Assembly: GCA_014529385.2 (NCBI GenBank)
Contig: CM043942.1
Location: forward strand, 26,416,469-26,480,468
DNA from: Adiantum capillus-veneris
Taxonomy: Eukaryota; Streptophyta; Polypodiopsida; Polypodiales; Pteridaceae
Length of the DNA: 64,000 bases
Reading direction: 5' to 3'
The notes beneath the pieces were generated by a model, which saw only the letters and a program-made list of their open reading frames with translations, did no database searches and was not told the DNA's origin. Shown here one piece after another: positions 47,624 through 58,980 of the stretch. A program made the translations under genes and the position numbers. Each line of letters starts with the position of its first letter. The stretch's first letter is position 1.

Positions 47624-48642
47624 ATGCCATACACTAAACTTGAGTGGCACTCTTTGCTTCTTTGTGGTGCAATTCAATTGTAGCAAAGGTAGGGAAGGAA
47701 GGTGTGTGTGTTTGTTAGCAGCTAGACACACCCAACGGAGAAAGATTTCTCGGTGGAATATTATTTTTTGTAATTATTCTTTACTTGAGAAAACCCGACA
47801 TTTCACCTTTGTAAATATTGGGGCTTACAGAAGTTTCCAGTAGATTGTATCCCATTTTTGATATTTAGATTGAGTAGATGGTTAAATTGGAACATTAGGG
47901 TTTGAGATTGTAAGGTATTTATACCACTTTTGACCTTAATGAAAAAAAACCTTTGTTATTTTTTAAAAAGTTCTGTCTGTGAGTGAGCGTACTGTGTACG
48001 ACAGAGAGTGAGAGTTTCATCTTGACGCTACGCATCCACCGATGGTCGGAATCGAGTACGGAGAAGTGCAGTTGTTGCCCCCGACGAGAGCTACGCGTCG
48101 ATACCTACATTGCGGGTGTACGGTCTGGTTTTGCGAGCTCGATCTACGAGCTTCATCTGGTGATTCGGTGAGCATACGTTATCCGTTTTCGCATTTCAAC
48201 ATATCCACACGTGCGCATTGAGTAGAGCTACACATTAGTCACTTTAGTTTTCAGAAACGACGACCTGCAAATTTCAACGAGACATCCTACGTGATTTTGC
48301 ACCAGGTGTTTAGGGTTGGGATTTTGGTTCATGGACCTTAGGGAGAGCGACCTATTGGTGTTAGTAGGGTCTCATTCCAGTTCTATGGCGTTTCAAGAAC
48401 GTTTGATGGGTATTTGGCTCTTGGAAGCGTTGTAGGAAACCTCCTCTTATGCACTCTTGAAGGTTGTAGCTTAGACATTGGGTATAGACCTCTATAGGAA
48501 TTAGTCAAGAGTCGGTCGAGGGTAGGGTTGACACCTTATGCTTGCTTCCACGTGCCTGCGGGTCGAGCTTCGTCCTTAGCTGACAAATCTTGTTAGGTGA
48601 GTTCCCACTGTGCTGACGTCCGTCCCGGCGTATTCGCCAACA
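47624..48642 (+). mobile_element. Sequence ending as the 5' LTR of the plus gypsy element
   Basis: Ends CGCCAACA directly before a second tRNA-Asp primer site, so an LTR must end at 48642. Its start was not identified. A TATA-like TATTTATACC near 47917 and moderate GC in 47970-48640 fit a promoter followed by R-U5. A clear 3' partner after 60230 was not found. Confidence 0.5.
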
Positions 48643-48643
48643 T

Positions 48644-48661
48644 TGGCGCCGCTGCCGGGGA
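48644..48661 (+). promoter_or_regulatory. Primer-binding site, tRNA-Asp type, of the plus gypsy
   Basis: TGGCGCCGCTGCCGGGGA, 17 of 18 to the tRNA-Asp complement. Confidence 0.85.
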
Positions 48662-50480
48662 CGAAAACCTTAGGTAGGTGACCGAGACTAGTCCTTGAGG
48701 ATAGGGATTCTCTGGCTTGCTAGAGTCTCGTTTTACATTTAGATAGGATCATAGGGTGGAGGACTCTCTAGGTCTTAGGAGGAGTTTAGGGAGCGAGTGT
48801 CTGGCCTAGATCCTTCGACGTAGGTAGACTTAGGTATTAGTTGAGTTGTGGTGTAGAGAGTAGGAGTTTGAGTGGTAGAAGCGGTGGGAGGAGATCTTGA
48901 GAGTCCGGAGAGGCCAAGAAGCAACCAAGACACCATTATCACCATTTCACGTGATGAGTAGGAGTAGGGTAAGTAGGACATCATGATTTATGATCTAGAG
49001 CACTTCATGCATGTTATACTTGTTGTTAGGTTCATCACAAGGTTGTAAAAGACGCAAAACTGAAGTGAAGTTCAAAAGTTGCTGTGAGTGTTTGTGAGAG
49101 AGCTGCAGAGCATCAGGAATATTTCTGTTAGGAAAAAATTACATTTTAAGCCAGGAGACATCCTACGCGTAAGATGTCTACAGGGTGATCTAGTGGAAAG
49201 TATGAAATTTTGAGTTGACCAGTGTGTTCAGAAGGTAGGTTTTACCCTATTTTCACTTGGAAAGTGGAAATTTGACCATATCTTGACAGGATAAGGCCAG
49301 ATAGACAGAAATTGCTAGACATCCTATCCAAATTGTGCCAAGGCATTATTTTAAGACCAAAACCATAGGGTGGCTGCATGAGCATGATCTGCATGATTTA
49401 TTGAGTGCTTGAGAAGGGTTTCATCTCAATTGGGTGAGAAAATTGGGTTTTAAACAGATTTTAGCATTTTTTACTAAAAAGGGCTAGAACAACTAAAATT
49501 GGGGTCTTTTGAAATCCAAACTAAAATCTAAGCATAGCACTGGGTTGCTGACATCAAGGGGAAGCTGTGGCTCAAGTCTGGGGTCAAAAAGGCCATATAG
49601 ACATCCTACGTGTAGGATGTGTTCTGTGTGATTTGGCACTCCAAACCCAGCTTTGAGCATACCAAAGTGATCAGGACCTTAAGGGAAGTCTATGCTTTGC
49701 ATCTGAAGCAATTTTGATCAGTTAGACATGCTACGCGTAGAATGTCTAATACATGAAATTAAAGCCAGAAACTGACTGTAGGCATAGCAAGGTGTTGTCT
49801 AGCCTGATTTTGGTCCAAATTGAAGTTGATTTGACTAGTCAGACCAACATCATGCTTCTGGAATAGATTTTTTATCCATTGACCAGCTTGTAGGTGTCCA
49901 AATCAAAAAGTAAAAACAGTTATGGACTCAGCAGGAGACATCCTACGCGGAGGATGTCTACAGGGGCTTAGAAGAGAAAATTTGACTGAAGACATAGGGT
50001 GATGTTCCAATTGACTTGAGGGTTCCAGAACTTCTTTTAGAAGTGAATTTGGACCCTTTTTGACCTTTTGATGGAGCAAAGGCTGAATTAAAACTTTCCA
50101 TGTAAATTGACCAACATCCGAGGGAAGTACAGTTCCAGATTAGCAGACCCAATCCAGAACATCATAAGTGTATAAAATACAGTAGTGGTTGAGGTTAACC
50201 CTCCAATTATAGCAATCATTACTAAGACCACCTCTAGCGGTTAAATGCTTTGATTCGATTGCCGAAATTAAATGCTTGTATACAGGTATATTCATTGGAA
50301 AGCAAGAAGTTGTGTGGAAACTGATCCTTTACCAGGTGAGTGGTTGGATTTGTGATAAATTGCATTGCTAAGTTTGATGAATTTAAGATCAGGAAGACAC
50401 ATTTTTAGAGACCAAAAGGTGACAGGTGATCAGGGTAGCTTAGTGTCCACCGAAGAGAGTGTAACTTAGGCAAGGTTAGA
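48662..50480 (+). repeat. Leader of the plus gypsy with palindromes
   Basis: Four 22-bp palindromes start at 49157, 49600, 49725 and 49937. Arms are mostly GACATCCTA and TAGGATGTC, around CGCG or CGTG. A half site is at 48281 and a degenerate copy near 50158. Flanks of 49157 and 49937 also match (AGGAGACATCC... and ATGTCTACAGGG), so part is duplicated about 780 bp apart. No open frame. Confidence 0.85.
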
Positions 50481-53400
50481 TCCATTAGCACCGATCATTG
50501 AGGAGAGTAGTGATACTGACACTTCATCAGACAAGTCCTTCTTCATGATGGGTAGTCAACAGCCAGGAGGTTTCTCCAATGAAGGACCAATGCTAGGAGG
50601 AAGCACCTCCCTAAATCCTTTGAACGATTCCAAGTTCACTATAATCTTCTTAGAAGGAACAAACTCGAGGGGAGCCCTAGTTTATTATGACTATTGAGGA
50701 CGCAAGTGTATTTGTATTGAAGAAAGGCCTACTTAGAGACTAGAGATAATTCGAGTCTATGATGATAGAGATAGATTCCGAGACGAAAAGGGGAACCACT
50801 ATCTAATAGTTAGTAACCCTGAGGATTACAATAGATATGGAGATAATGTGGCAAAAGGAAAAACGGTTTTAGAAACTCAAGAACCGCCTCCAAACATTGA
50901 TCGACCTGGAGCTCTTTTTATGTATGATAAGAAAACAACCAGGGTCTCAACCTATAATGAGAATCTGGGGATTTACAAGCATGAGAGCGAGGGAATAGTC
51001 TCTTATTTTTGTTGCAAAGAACCCTACCCAAATGAATTAAGCAAGAACAAGGTTCTTTACTTATTCTCTTATGAAATTGCTATGGGGAAGGATATTGTTT
51101 TTGTTGATAGGTACGGGCGAGAATACAAACGTATTCTCCCAGAGGAGGTAGAAAAAGCAACAGTTCCAGAAACATCAACATATGCCCCCAAAGAAGTGCC
51201 AAGAGTCACCTACACCCCTAGCAAATTGACAAATCCATTTTCAGAAGAATATGACGCGACCTCACATTCTACCCGACAACAGACGTTCAAGTATCAGAAC
51301 CAACCAGCAACTCAGCCATCGTTGCAGGCATGGCTTCGACAGAGTGCAACATTAGCACAAGACCAAAATCGAGATGGTTATCCAGCCACACGAGGACTAC
51401 GGGATTTACAAGAACCACCACTCTATTCACGGTATCAAGGCGAGAGTAAGCCAAAAACTCAAGGGTCAACAGAGCCTGGAAGACCACCCATAGACGAGTT
51501 CAACGAGATGAACCATCTCTTGCAAAAACGGTCAAAAATTATGGCTTAGGAGCACCATTGGGAGAGGAACCTGCCCACTACCGAAGGCCAGAGGAGGTAT
51601 ATAGATTGGGACGAGGAGATCCAATGATGAGATTTGTAGACCATCGTAGAATTAGACCTTCTCAAGTGCAAAAATGGGTAAACAAGAAATACAAGAGAAA
51701 CAGAGATCCTAGGGATCATGTAGAAGCCTTTGTGCGTGTAATTAGAGTTGAAGAGGTGTTAGACTTCCCTACCCAATTTGCAGGGTTTGGACTGACCCTA
51801 GAGGAGGAGGATGCTACTTGGTTTGACTCTGTGGAGCGTAGAGACTTTGAGTCTATGGAGGAGGTGTTTGACGAGTTTATTGAGGAATTCTCACAAAGGG
51901 AGATATCTCATAATACTGTCTCACAAATCCATAAATTCAAATAGAAAGAAGGCGAATCTGTGCGAAAGGCAATCCTAAGACTAAAAAGATATGTTAAGCT
52001 CTGCCCTGTGGAAGAACTGCCAACTCAGTCCAGAGTTATGCTTATATTTCTTCAAGGACTGAGGAATGCAGATCTCCATAAGGACTTACATATGAAGAGG
52101 AGCACGACGTTAATTAAGTTAACTAAAGAGGCTCTTTACCTTGTAGACAATTGTGCGGTCTACAAAGAGGGTGAATTCAAGGATCTTTATGACGATTCAT
52201 CCTCACAACAAAGTGGAAGCAAGTTCGCTAAGACAACATCGAAAGGAGAAGTAGCTGTGAGCCAGGAGCAGCTTGTAGAGGAAGTTCTAAAAAATATTAA
52301 CTTGTACGCCAAACCTCAGGCTAAACAGCCAAAATGGTGTGCTATTGAACAAAAATGGACAAACCATGTGACGGAGGAATGTTATTATAACAAGGGATAT
52401 GTGAGAGAGAGACCTTATGCTCCTCAAGCTCAGGTAGCATCTCCTCAACTTCCACCGATGCCTAGGTATCAAGCAGGCAACCTACCAGGACTTGTAGGTG
52501 TAAAAAGACCACAACCAGTGTTGGGACAGCAACCACCCCTACCAGGATTACGACCATTCGACATAAGATACACACCAACCGTAATTGAACCAGAAGAGAA
52601 GGCTTTGGTGCCTATGCATGCATATTACGAACATCCCAGTGGATATGCTGCAAATCTTGTCTATTATCCACCGGAAGAACCCCCAACGCCAGAACCATGG
52701 AGCATGATAGGAAGTGCAGGACCACCAACAGCTGCACATACAGCAGGAGAAGGAAGATATAGCTTGGATGAACGAACATTGTTGTTCATAGCCAATGGAG
52801 GCATGGGCGGGCAGAGACATGCATACCAACAAAGAGGAGCTCAAGGAGCACCTCAACAACCTAAGGGACCCTGCTACAAGTGTGGTGGAGACCATTGGCT
52901 TAGAGACTGTCCTCATGATGAAATCATTAGAGTCAACGCATATTGCACCGAGTGTGGAATTACTCATTTGATTCCTGATTGCCCTAAGAACCCGAGCAAA
53001 GGAGTAAAAACTACCTTGAATATGCTGGAATCAGTGCCTTCCAGTGGAGGATCAAAAAACGAGACAATAATACCTATTGAGGTAGTGACACGAGCCCAAG
53101 CTCAAAGAATGACGAATGAACCGATAATTGAAGAGCCAAAAACCGATGCCCCAAGTTCAGAAATGAAAAATCAGAGAAGCACTTGGAAAGCTAAAAAGGC
53201 ACATATGAAAGCCAGGAGAGAACGAGAGCAAACGGCTCTATTCGAGGAGTTAAAACACACCAAGGAAAGATTAGAGCGGTTAGAGGAACTAGCTAGTCTA
53301 AGCTCACACACTGCGGCAACCATAGCGCCCAAGGAAATAGCAGAACCCAAAAGTGCAGGATTAGGAGGATCATTGTTTGCAGAAAAGGTAAATGAGCAGT

Positions 53401-54065
53401 TAGATGCACTTTTAAAAGCCTACGAAGCCAGACTCAAAAACAACCAAACCCAAGAGTAAAGATGGATGACTTATCTATATGCCGAAATAGAAAAATAGAG
53501 GTTGAAAATGTGTCGAAAGATGATTGAAACAGCTCAATCCTTGATAGAAAACACGCTTGGTAAACCTGCAAGTTGGCACAAAGTACCAGCTCCAACCCCT
53601 ATCAAGCCAACTTTAGAGAAACAAGTAGACATGACGGAGAGACTCACGAATGCCTCTGAGTCTAGGAGAGAGCCTATCATAGTGCCAAATACAACAGATG
53701 AGACAATCGATGGGTTCCATCCTAAAACATTGGTAGAAATGGGTAAGGATTGTAACGGTCTAGATGACCTGTGGAAGCAAATCCGTGATGCCAACGAAGC
53801 TAACAGGGTGAGTTACCACATAAATAGCACGAGAAAAGAGAAAAACTAGATCTTACCTCCTATTGAAAAATTTGAGACAAGGTCACAAATGAACTTTGAT
53901 ATGTATTCACAAGGGGGAGAATGGGGATCAATTAGTTCAGGGCACAGCCAACCAGACTCGCTAAAAACTCTACCCTCTTACCTAGGAGAGTATGAAGCCA
54001 AGTCTGAGGTGAGAGCAATCCCACCTCAAAGACCTTCTTCTAACAGAGTGATAGATTCATAAGGG
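50481..54065 (+). pseudogene. gag: Gypsy gag of the plus element
   Basis: N-terminal block (50848-51549) with YKHESEGIVSYF and YPNELSKNKVLYLFSYEI, shared with the minus copy at 16708-16391. Capsid (51558-51944) has KWVNKKYKRNRDPRDHVEAF. A frame change near 51545 separates them, and a TAG at 51942 interrupts capsid before KEGESVR. The 499-codon frame 51960-53459 holds the capsid C-terminus, a proline-rich linker and two knuckles at residues 305-317 and 329-341. Both have C-X2-C-X3-H-X4-C spacing. A charged coiled-coil-like tail (TALFEELKHTKERLERLEEL) follows. Stops at 53457, 53496, 53847 and 54059 interrupt the tail; the minus copy reads Q at the first. Particle formation and RNA binding are the expected roles. 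Confidence 0.8.
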
Positions 54066-55224
54066 TTGATTGAGTTATTGTCCACCCCTGTGGCATGCAC
54101 AATCACGTTAGCCGAATTCATGAGGTTACGACCAAACATGTGGACCACTGTAGGCAAATGCTTTGAAAAATTTGGAGTAAAAGACCCCACCTCGAAGCTT
54201 CAAGAAGGGATCAGAGAATTGGACAAGCCTCAACTAAACACTAGGCCAGTACCTTTAAACAAGGTTGGAGAATATTGCGAGGGAGAAGATGGAAATACCA
54301 CGCTACCAGTAGAATTCCGATTAGTTTCAAAAGCTATTCTTGATAGTGGAGTAGGAGTCGCTATTGCCACCAAGGAAATCTGGAAAAAAATAGGGAAAAC
54401 CAGCTTTGAGAGCTACCAGAATGAAATTGCAATTGGCAGATGGGTTCATGGAAAATCCTCTAGGACTTTTAGAAAAAGTATTTGTCACCTTGTGCGGAAT
54501 TGAGTATGAGCATACTTTTGCAATAGTCGATTTCAACAAAAAGAACAATTACGAGATCATCTTGGGAAGACCATTCATGAGACAATTAAAGATGGTCCAA
54601 GATTGGGGTTACGACCACATATACCTCAGACATGGTGAGACTACAACCAAAATACACCTAAAAGACCATAGTTACAAGGATGTTAACCAGACACCAGTGG
54701 AAGAGTTTGATTCAGCTACATTGGCAGGGTCCGAACTCCCAGCATGGTTAGGGCAACAAAAAGAGTTATGGATGTGCAGAGCTTCACATTGTGGGAGTTT
54801 AAAAAGAGAGGAATGCGTCTTAAAAAGAGCTATTGAGGACAAGGATTATATTCCAGAACCTTTTCCTGAAGATGCCCTAGAACCTCTGGAATGGGAACAC
54901 ATACTAGCAACATTGGATGTCTATACCATTACAGATAGCCCAACGATAAAATTTTGCGATAAGGACAGCTATGATGTGTTACCCTATTACATGGTAAGCC
55001 TTATACCATCAGGAGATGAGATTGTAGAACCACCAGAACAAGAAGAGTTTTATAACTCCTCTGAGCATCTAGAGATAAATAACGATGCAAATAACGAGTG
55101 TTCAGACACCTCAATCGAGCGTGGGGAGAAAACAGCGAATATCAAGTTCTATGATTTTGCCAATCAGCACCCTAGATGCCAGGAACGCTATAGGAGAAAA
55201 CGAGCGGAAAACAAAATGAGATAG
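54066..55224 (+). pseudogene. pro: Gypsy aspartic protease and linker
   Basis: The retropepsin core has AILDSGVGVAIATKEIW with the catalytic DSG at 54341-54349. A frame change near 54450 moves to the frame 54406-55224, with VTLCGIEYEHTFAIVDF and the ILGRPFM signature about 75 residues after DSG. This enzyme would cleave the gag-pol polyprotein. A linker follows with WMCRASHCGSLK and YIPEPFPEDALEPLEWEH, matched in the minus pol at 40.1 kb. It is acidic and of unknown role. The stop at 55222 and further stops in 55225-55596 separate it from RT, though KYQELKRSL and VPSHYQKFT are still readable there. Confidence 0.8.
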
Positions 55225-55596
55225 AACCCTATGCCCATGCTAAAAGATAAAACTCACTATCTAATGCTTGTCAAAGTAGAGGATTGTGTAAAAGACCAAA
55301 TATCAGGCAGATTCTCAAAATTTTGAAGGGAACGAACGCAAGAAAAAATAAAACTAGTACGGAAAGCCAAAACAGAAACAAAATCAAAAAAATCTCAACA
55401 ATCAAAACACGAAAAAACAAAAGACCCACAGTGGACCAAATTAGAGCGTAAAAAGAAATACCAAGAACTAAAACGGTCATTACGAGAGGTATGGACTACT
55501 GAGGGAGAACGTGATGGTAAGGAGGAGTCAGAAAAAGGAAACATGAATGTACCATCCCACTATCAAAAATTCACCATCCAGGATTAAAAAATCATA

Positions 55597-57028
55597 ATGA
55601 CACCACCAGTCAGGGAAAGAACAAACCAGGAATCTTATGACGGGCCAGAAAATGCAAAACGGATAGACCTCGCTGAACCAGGTGAAAAGCCTCAGCCGGT
55701 CTATATCACAACTGATTTAGAGCCTGAAGAAGAGGAACAGTTAACACAACTTCTCAAGAAGTATAAAGATGTGTTTGCATGGTCCTACAAAGACCTCAAA
55801 GGAGTTGATCCATCGATATGCCAACATACAATTCCATTGAAATCAGATGCCAAACCTAGCAAACAGCGTCCTTACACATATAATGACACATTTTCTAAAC
55901 GAATCAAAGAGGAAATTGACAAGCTGATGGATGCTGAATTCATCTACAAAATCGAACATACAGATTGGGTGTCACCCATTGTGGTTGTCCCCAAAAAGAA
56001 CGAAAAACTGCGAGTGTGTGTGAACCTCAAAAAGGTAAATGCAGCCACCATAAGGGATAATTATCCCTTGCCGATCACAGAACATGTACTTGAGAGGGTG
56101 GCTGGGAAACGGGCTTATTCCTTTCTAAAAGGGTTTTCGGGGTATAATCAACTGGCAATTGCAATAGAGGATCAACACAAAACAGCGTTTGCCACATAAT
56201 GGAGAATCTATGCGTATAGAGTTATGCCTTTTGGCTTAACCAATGCACTAGCTACCTTTCAGAGGTTAATGACGCATGCGTTCAAAGAATACCTGAGAAT
56301 CTTCTTAGAAATATATTTGGATGATCTTTGTGTACACTCTCTTCTACGAGAGGAACATATTGACCATTTACAGAAGGTATGAGAAGTGCACAACATATTG
56401 AATCTGTCTCAACCCGGAAAAGTGCATTTTTATGGTTAGGCAAGGCCGCATCTTAGGACATATTGTCTCAAGAAATGGCATAATCACTGACCTAGACAAA
56501 ATCAAAGTCATAGTAGACTTGCCCAGGCCTACTAATGCGAAACAAGTGCAATCCTTCATAGGACACTGCAGATATTATCGAAGATTCATATATATGTATG
56601 CAGTCATTGCACAACCTCTCTATCGTTTGTTAGTCATTTTCGAATGGAGTGAGGAGTGTGAAACTTCATTCCAAAAGCTTAAGGAAAACCTTGTATCAGC
56701 ACCTGTACTTAAAGCACCAGATTGGGAAAAGATATTCCATGTTCACATTGATGCTTCTGCATATGCAATTGGGAGTATTCTGGCTCAGCCTAGAGACAGA
56801 ACAATGGATTTCCCAGTTTGTTATGCAAGCCGACAGCTAAATAATGCAGAGAAGAACTACACAACCAGTGAAAGAGAGGGGTTAGGGATGATTTATGCTG
56901 TGAAGAAATTTTGGCATTATTTGCTCGCAAACAAATTTGTGTTCTTCACAGATCATCAAGCTCTTTTGTATCTGGTAAATAAACCATGCAATACTGGGAG
57001 GATTGTGCGTTGGTTATTATATTGCTAG
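55597..57028 (+). pseudogene. pol: Gypsy reverse transcriptase and RNase H
   Basis: RT blocks: LLKKYKDVFAWSYKDLKGV, WVSPIVVVPKKNEKLRVCVN, NAATIRDNYPLP, YSFLKGFSGYNQLAI, then a TAA at 56197, MPFGLTNALATFQRLM and the catalytic IYLDDLCVHS (56311). A frame change near 56400 leads to the frame 56432-57028, with LGHIVSRNGI, the thumb (VQSFIGHCRYYRRFI), and RNase H of the gypsy type (HVHIDASAYAIGSILAQ, TSEREGLGMIYAVKKFWHYL, FTDHQALLYLV). Catalytic Asp residues of RT are intact. It ends with a frame change near 57025 into the integrase frame. Confidence 0.85.
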
Positions 57029-57162
57029 AGTTTGACTTCACAGTGGTGGTCAAAAAGGGTAAAACTTATCTACAGGCTAATCATTTTTCAAGGCTGCAAA
57101 ACTGAGAAGCTCTTGAAGGAGTAGATGATGACATACCTGATGCTTATCTTTTCAATATTGAA

Positions 57163-58980
57163 ATGATACCCAAATGGTCTCACGAAATTGTTAGCATTCT
57201 TTCCTTTGGAGGTAGATTTGATAACAAGGAAGACAGATCCAAACAACAAACAATTCGACAAACAAAAAACATTCAGTTGATTGCAGGACGACTGTATCAT
57301 CTAGGCTCGGACCAAATTTTACGATTATGTATAAATCCGGAGGAATTCGAATGTTATCTTGAAGAACCACACGTCCAGGATTCTGCATTTCATTGTTCGA
57401 CAATGAAAACACACCAAAGACTGAAACAATTAGGGGTTTATTGGCCAACTATGTATGCTGACACACATGCTTATGTTAACAATTGTACTATATGTAGTGC
57501 CAAACGACCAGTGGATCACGCGACATTGTTTCAGGTAAACATTGCACCTACATGGAGTCAATATATCATTGATTTCTTAACCACAAGGACATTTGCTGAA
57601 AACATAACAAAAGCACGGAAAAGGGCTATAGAGATGGAGGCTCGCGACTTTAATTTAATTGGGAATCAACTCTATAAGCGAGGAAAGGACAATCAACTTA
57701 GAATCTGTGCAAGTGAAAGTGAATACCTGCTAATTCTAGAACATGCACATGGACGAATAAATGGAGGCCATTTTTCAGGCGATAAGACGACAAAAATTGT
57801 ATTAACCGCAGGAATATGGTGGCCTACATTGCATATGGATACTGAGGATTTTGTAAAGCGTTATGACACATGTCAGTGCACCAAAGTGCCGATAAAGAGA
57901 GATGAGATGCCACTATGGCCAATGATGGGAGCAAGGGCATTTGCAAAATGGGGCATTGATTTTGCAGGGCCTATTTCACCCCCTGCATATCGCACCCATA
58001 CCCAATATATCATTGTGGCTACGGACTATCTCACAAAATGGACAGAAGCCAAGGCAAAACAAAAAGCAGGCGCACGAACCAGTGCACAATTTTTGTATGA
58101 GAATGTCTTTGTAAGATACGAATTACCAATACAAATTGTCAGTGATCGAGAAACACATTTTCTTAATGAAGTCATTGAATATCTGCTAGAGGAATTCATG
58201 GTCAAACATAGAAAATCTGCTCCATATCATCATCCACAGGCAAATGGACAAGCTGAGGCCACAAATAAAACACTGTGCACTGTTCTGACTAAAATTGTAT
58301 CAGAATCAAGGACAGATTGGGATCAGCAGTTACACTCAACACTATGGGCATGCAGGGTATCTTACAAAACATCCATAGGAACAACACCGTACAACATGGT
58401 GTTTGGCCTAAATGCTATATTATCCATAGAGTTCTTAATTCCAACTCTACGAGTAACGAAACGCTTAGAATGGACAGGGCACGAGCTCTCTTCAATAATA
58501 GATGATCTTGAAAAGCTAGATGAACTACGATTGAGAGCTGTAGCTTCGATCTATGCTAAAAAGAGACGACAAAAAGAGTTTTTGGACAAGCATGTGCGCA
58601 CGAAAGAGTTCAAAACAGGTGATTATGTACTTGTTTATACCTTGAAGCAACATGCCAAGAAACTTAAAAAGCGAGGGATGGGACCCTTTGTGATTAGTGA
58701 CTTATCACAAAGTGGAGCTGTCAAGCTTGCGACATTAGCAGGTGAAGAAATGCCAAATTGGATTAGTGGGTGTCGATTAAAAAAATATCATTTACCACTA
58801 ACACAGGATATGCTTCAACAAATCCATCAAGAAAAACAACGAATGAAGGAGAAACAGAGGGTACGAGAAGAAGCCCAGGCAGAAGCAAAAGAACGCAAAA
58901 GCAAAAAGAAAGCTTCTACGACAACAACAACAATGTGGATCACCGTTGCGAATAAATGCTATTCGACTAACGAATTTTGA
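57163..58980 (+). CDS. int: Gypsy integrase with duplicated zinc-binding domain
   Basis: 605 codons without a stop; the frame is open from about 57106, and the Met is internal to the original polyprotein. Zinc domain 1: H70, H77, C108, C111 (H-X6-H-X30-C-X2-C). Zinc domain 2: H196, H203, Y234, C237 with identical spacing but Tyr for the first Cys. Catalytic core: D266 (WGIDFAGP), D328 (VSDRETHF), E365 (NGQAEATNK). The D-E gap is 36 because of an extra His in PYHHPQ. The C-terminal GPFVISDL and RLKKYHLPLT are typical of Athila/Tat-like integrases without a chromodomain, and a lysine-rich tail follows. It inserts element DNA into the genome. The end overlaps the next ORF by 35 nt in another frame. 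Confidence 0.85.
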   Translation: MIPKWSHEIVSILSFGGRFDNKEDRSKQQTIRQTKNIQLIAGRLYHLGSDQILRLCINPEEFECYLEEPHVQDSAFHCSTMKTHQRLKQLGVYWPTMYADTHAYVNNCTICSAKRPVDHATLFQVNIAPTWSQYIIDFLTTRTFAENITKARKRAIEMEARDFNLIGNQLYKRGKDNQLRICASESEYLLILEHAHGRINGGHFSGDKTTKIVLTAGIWWPTLHMDTEDFVKRYDTCQCTKVPIKRDEMPLWPMMGARAFAKWGIDFAGPISPPAYRTHTQYIIVATDYLTKWTEAKAKQKAGARTSAQFLYENVFVRYELPIQIVSDRETHFLNEVIEYLLEEFMVKHRKSAPYHHPQANGQAEATNKTLCTVLTKIVSESRTDWDQQLHSTLWACRVSYKTSIGTTPYNMVFGLNAILSIEFLIPTLRVTKRLEWTGHELSSIIDDLEKLDELRLRAVASIYAKKRRQKEFLDKHVRTKEFKTGDYVLVYTLKQHAKKLKKRGMGPFVISDLSQSGAVKLATLAGEEMPNWISGCRLKKYHLPLTQDMLQQIHQEKQRMKEKQRVREEAQAEAKERKSKKKASTTTTTMWITVANKCYSTNEF

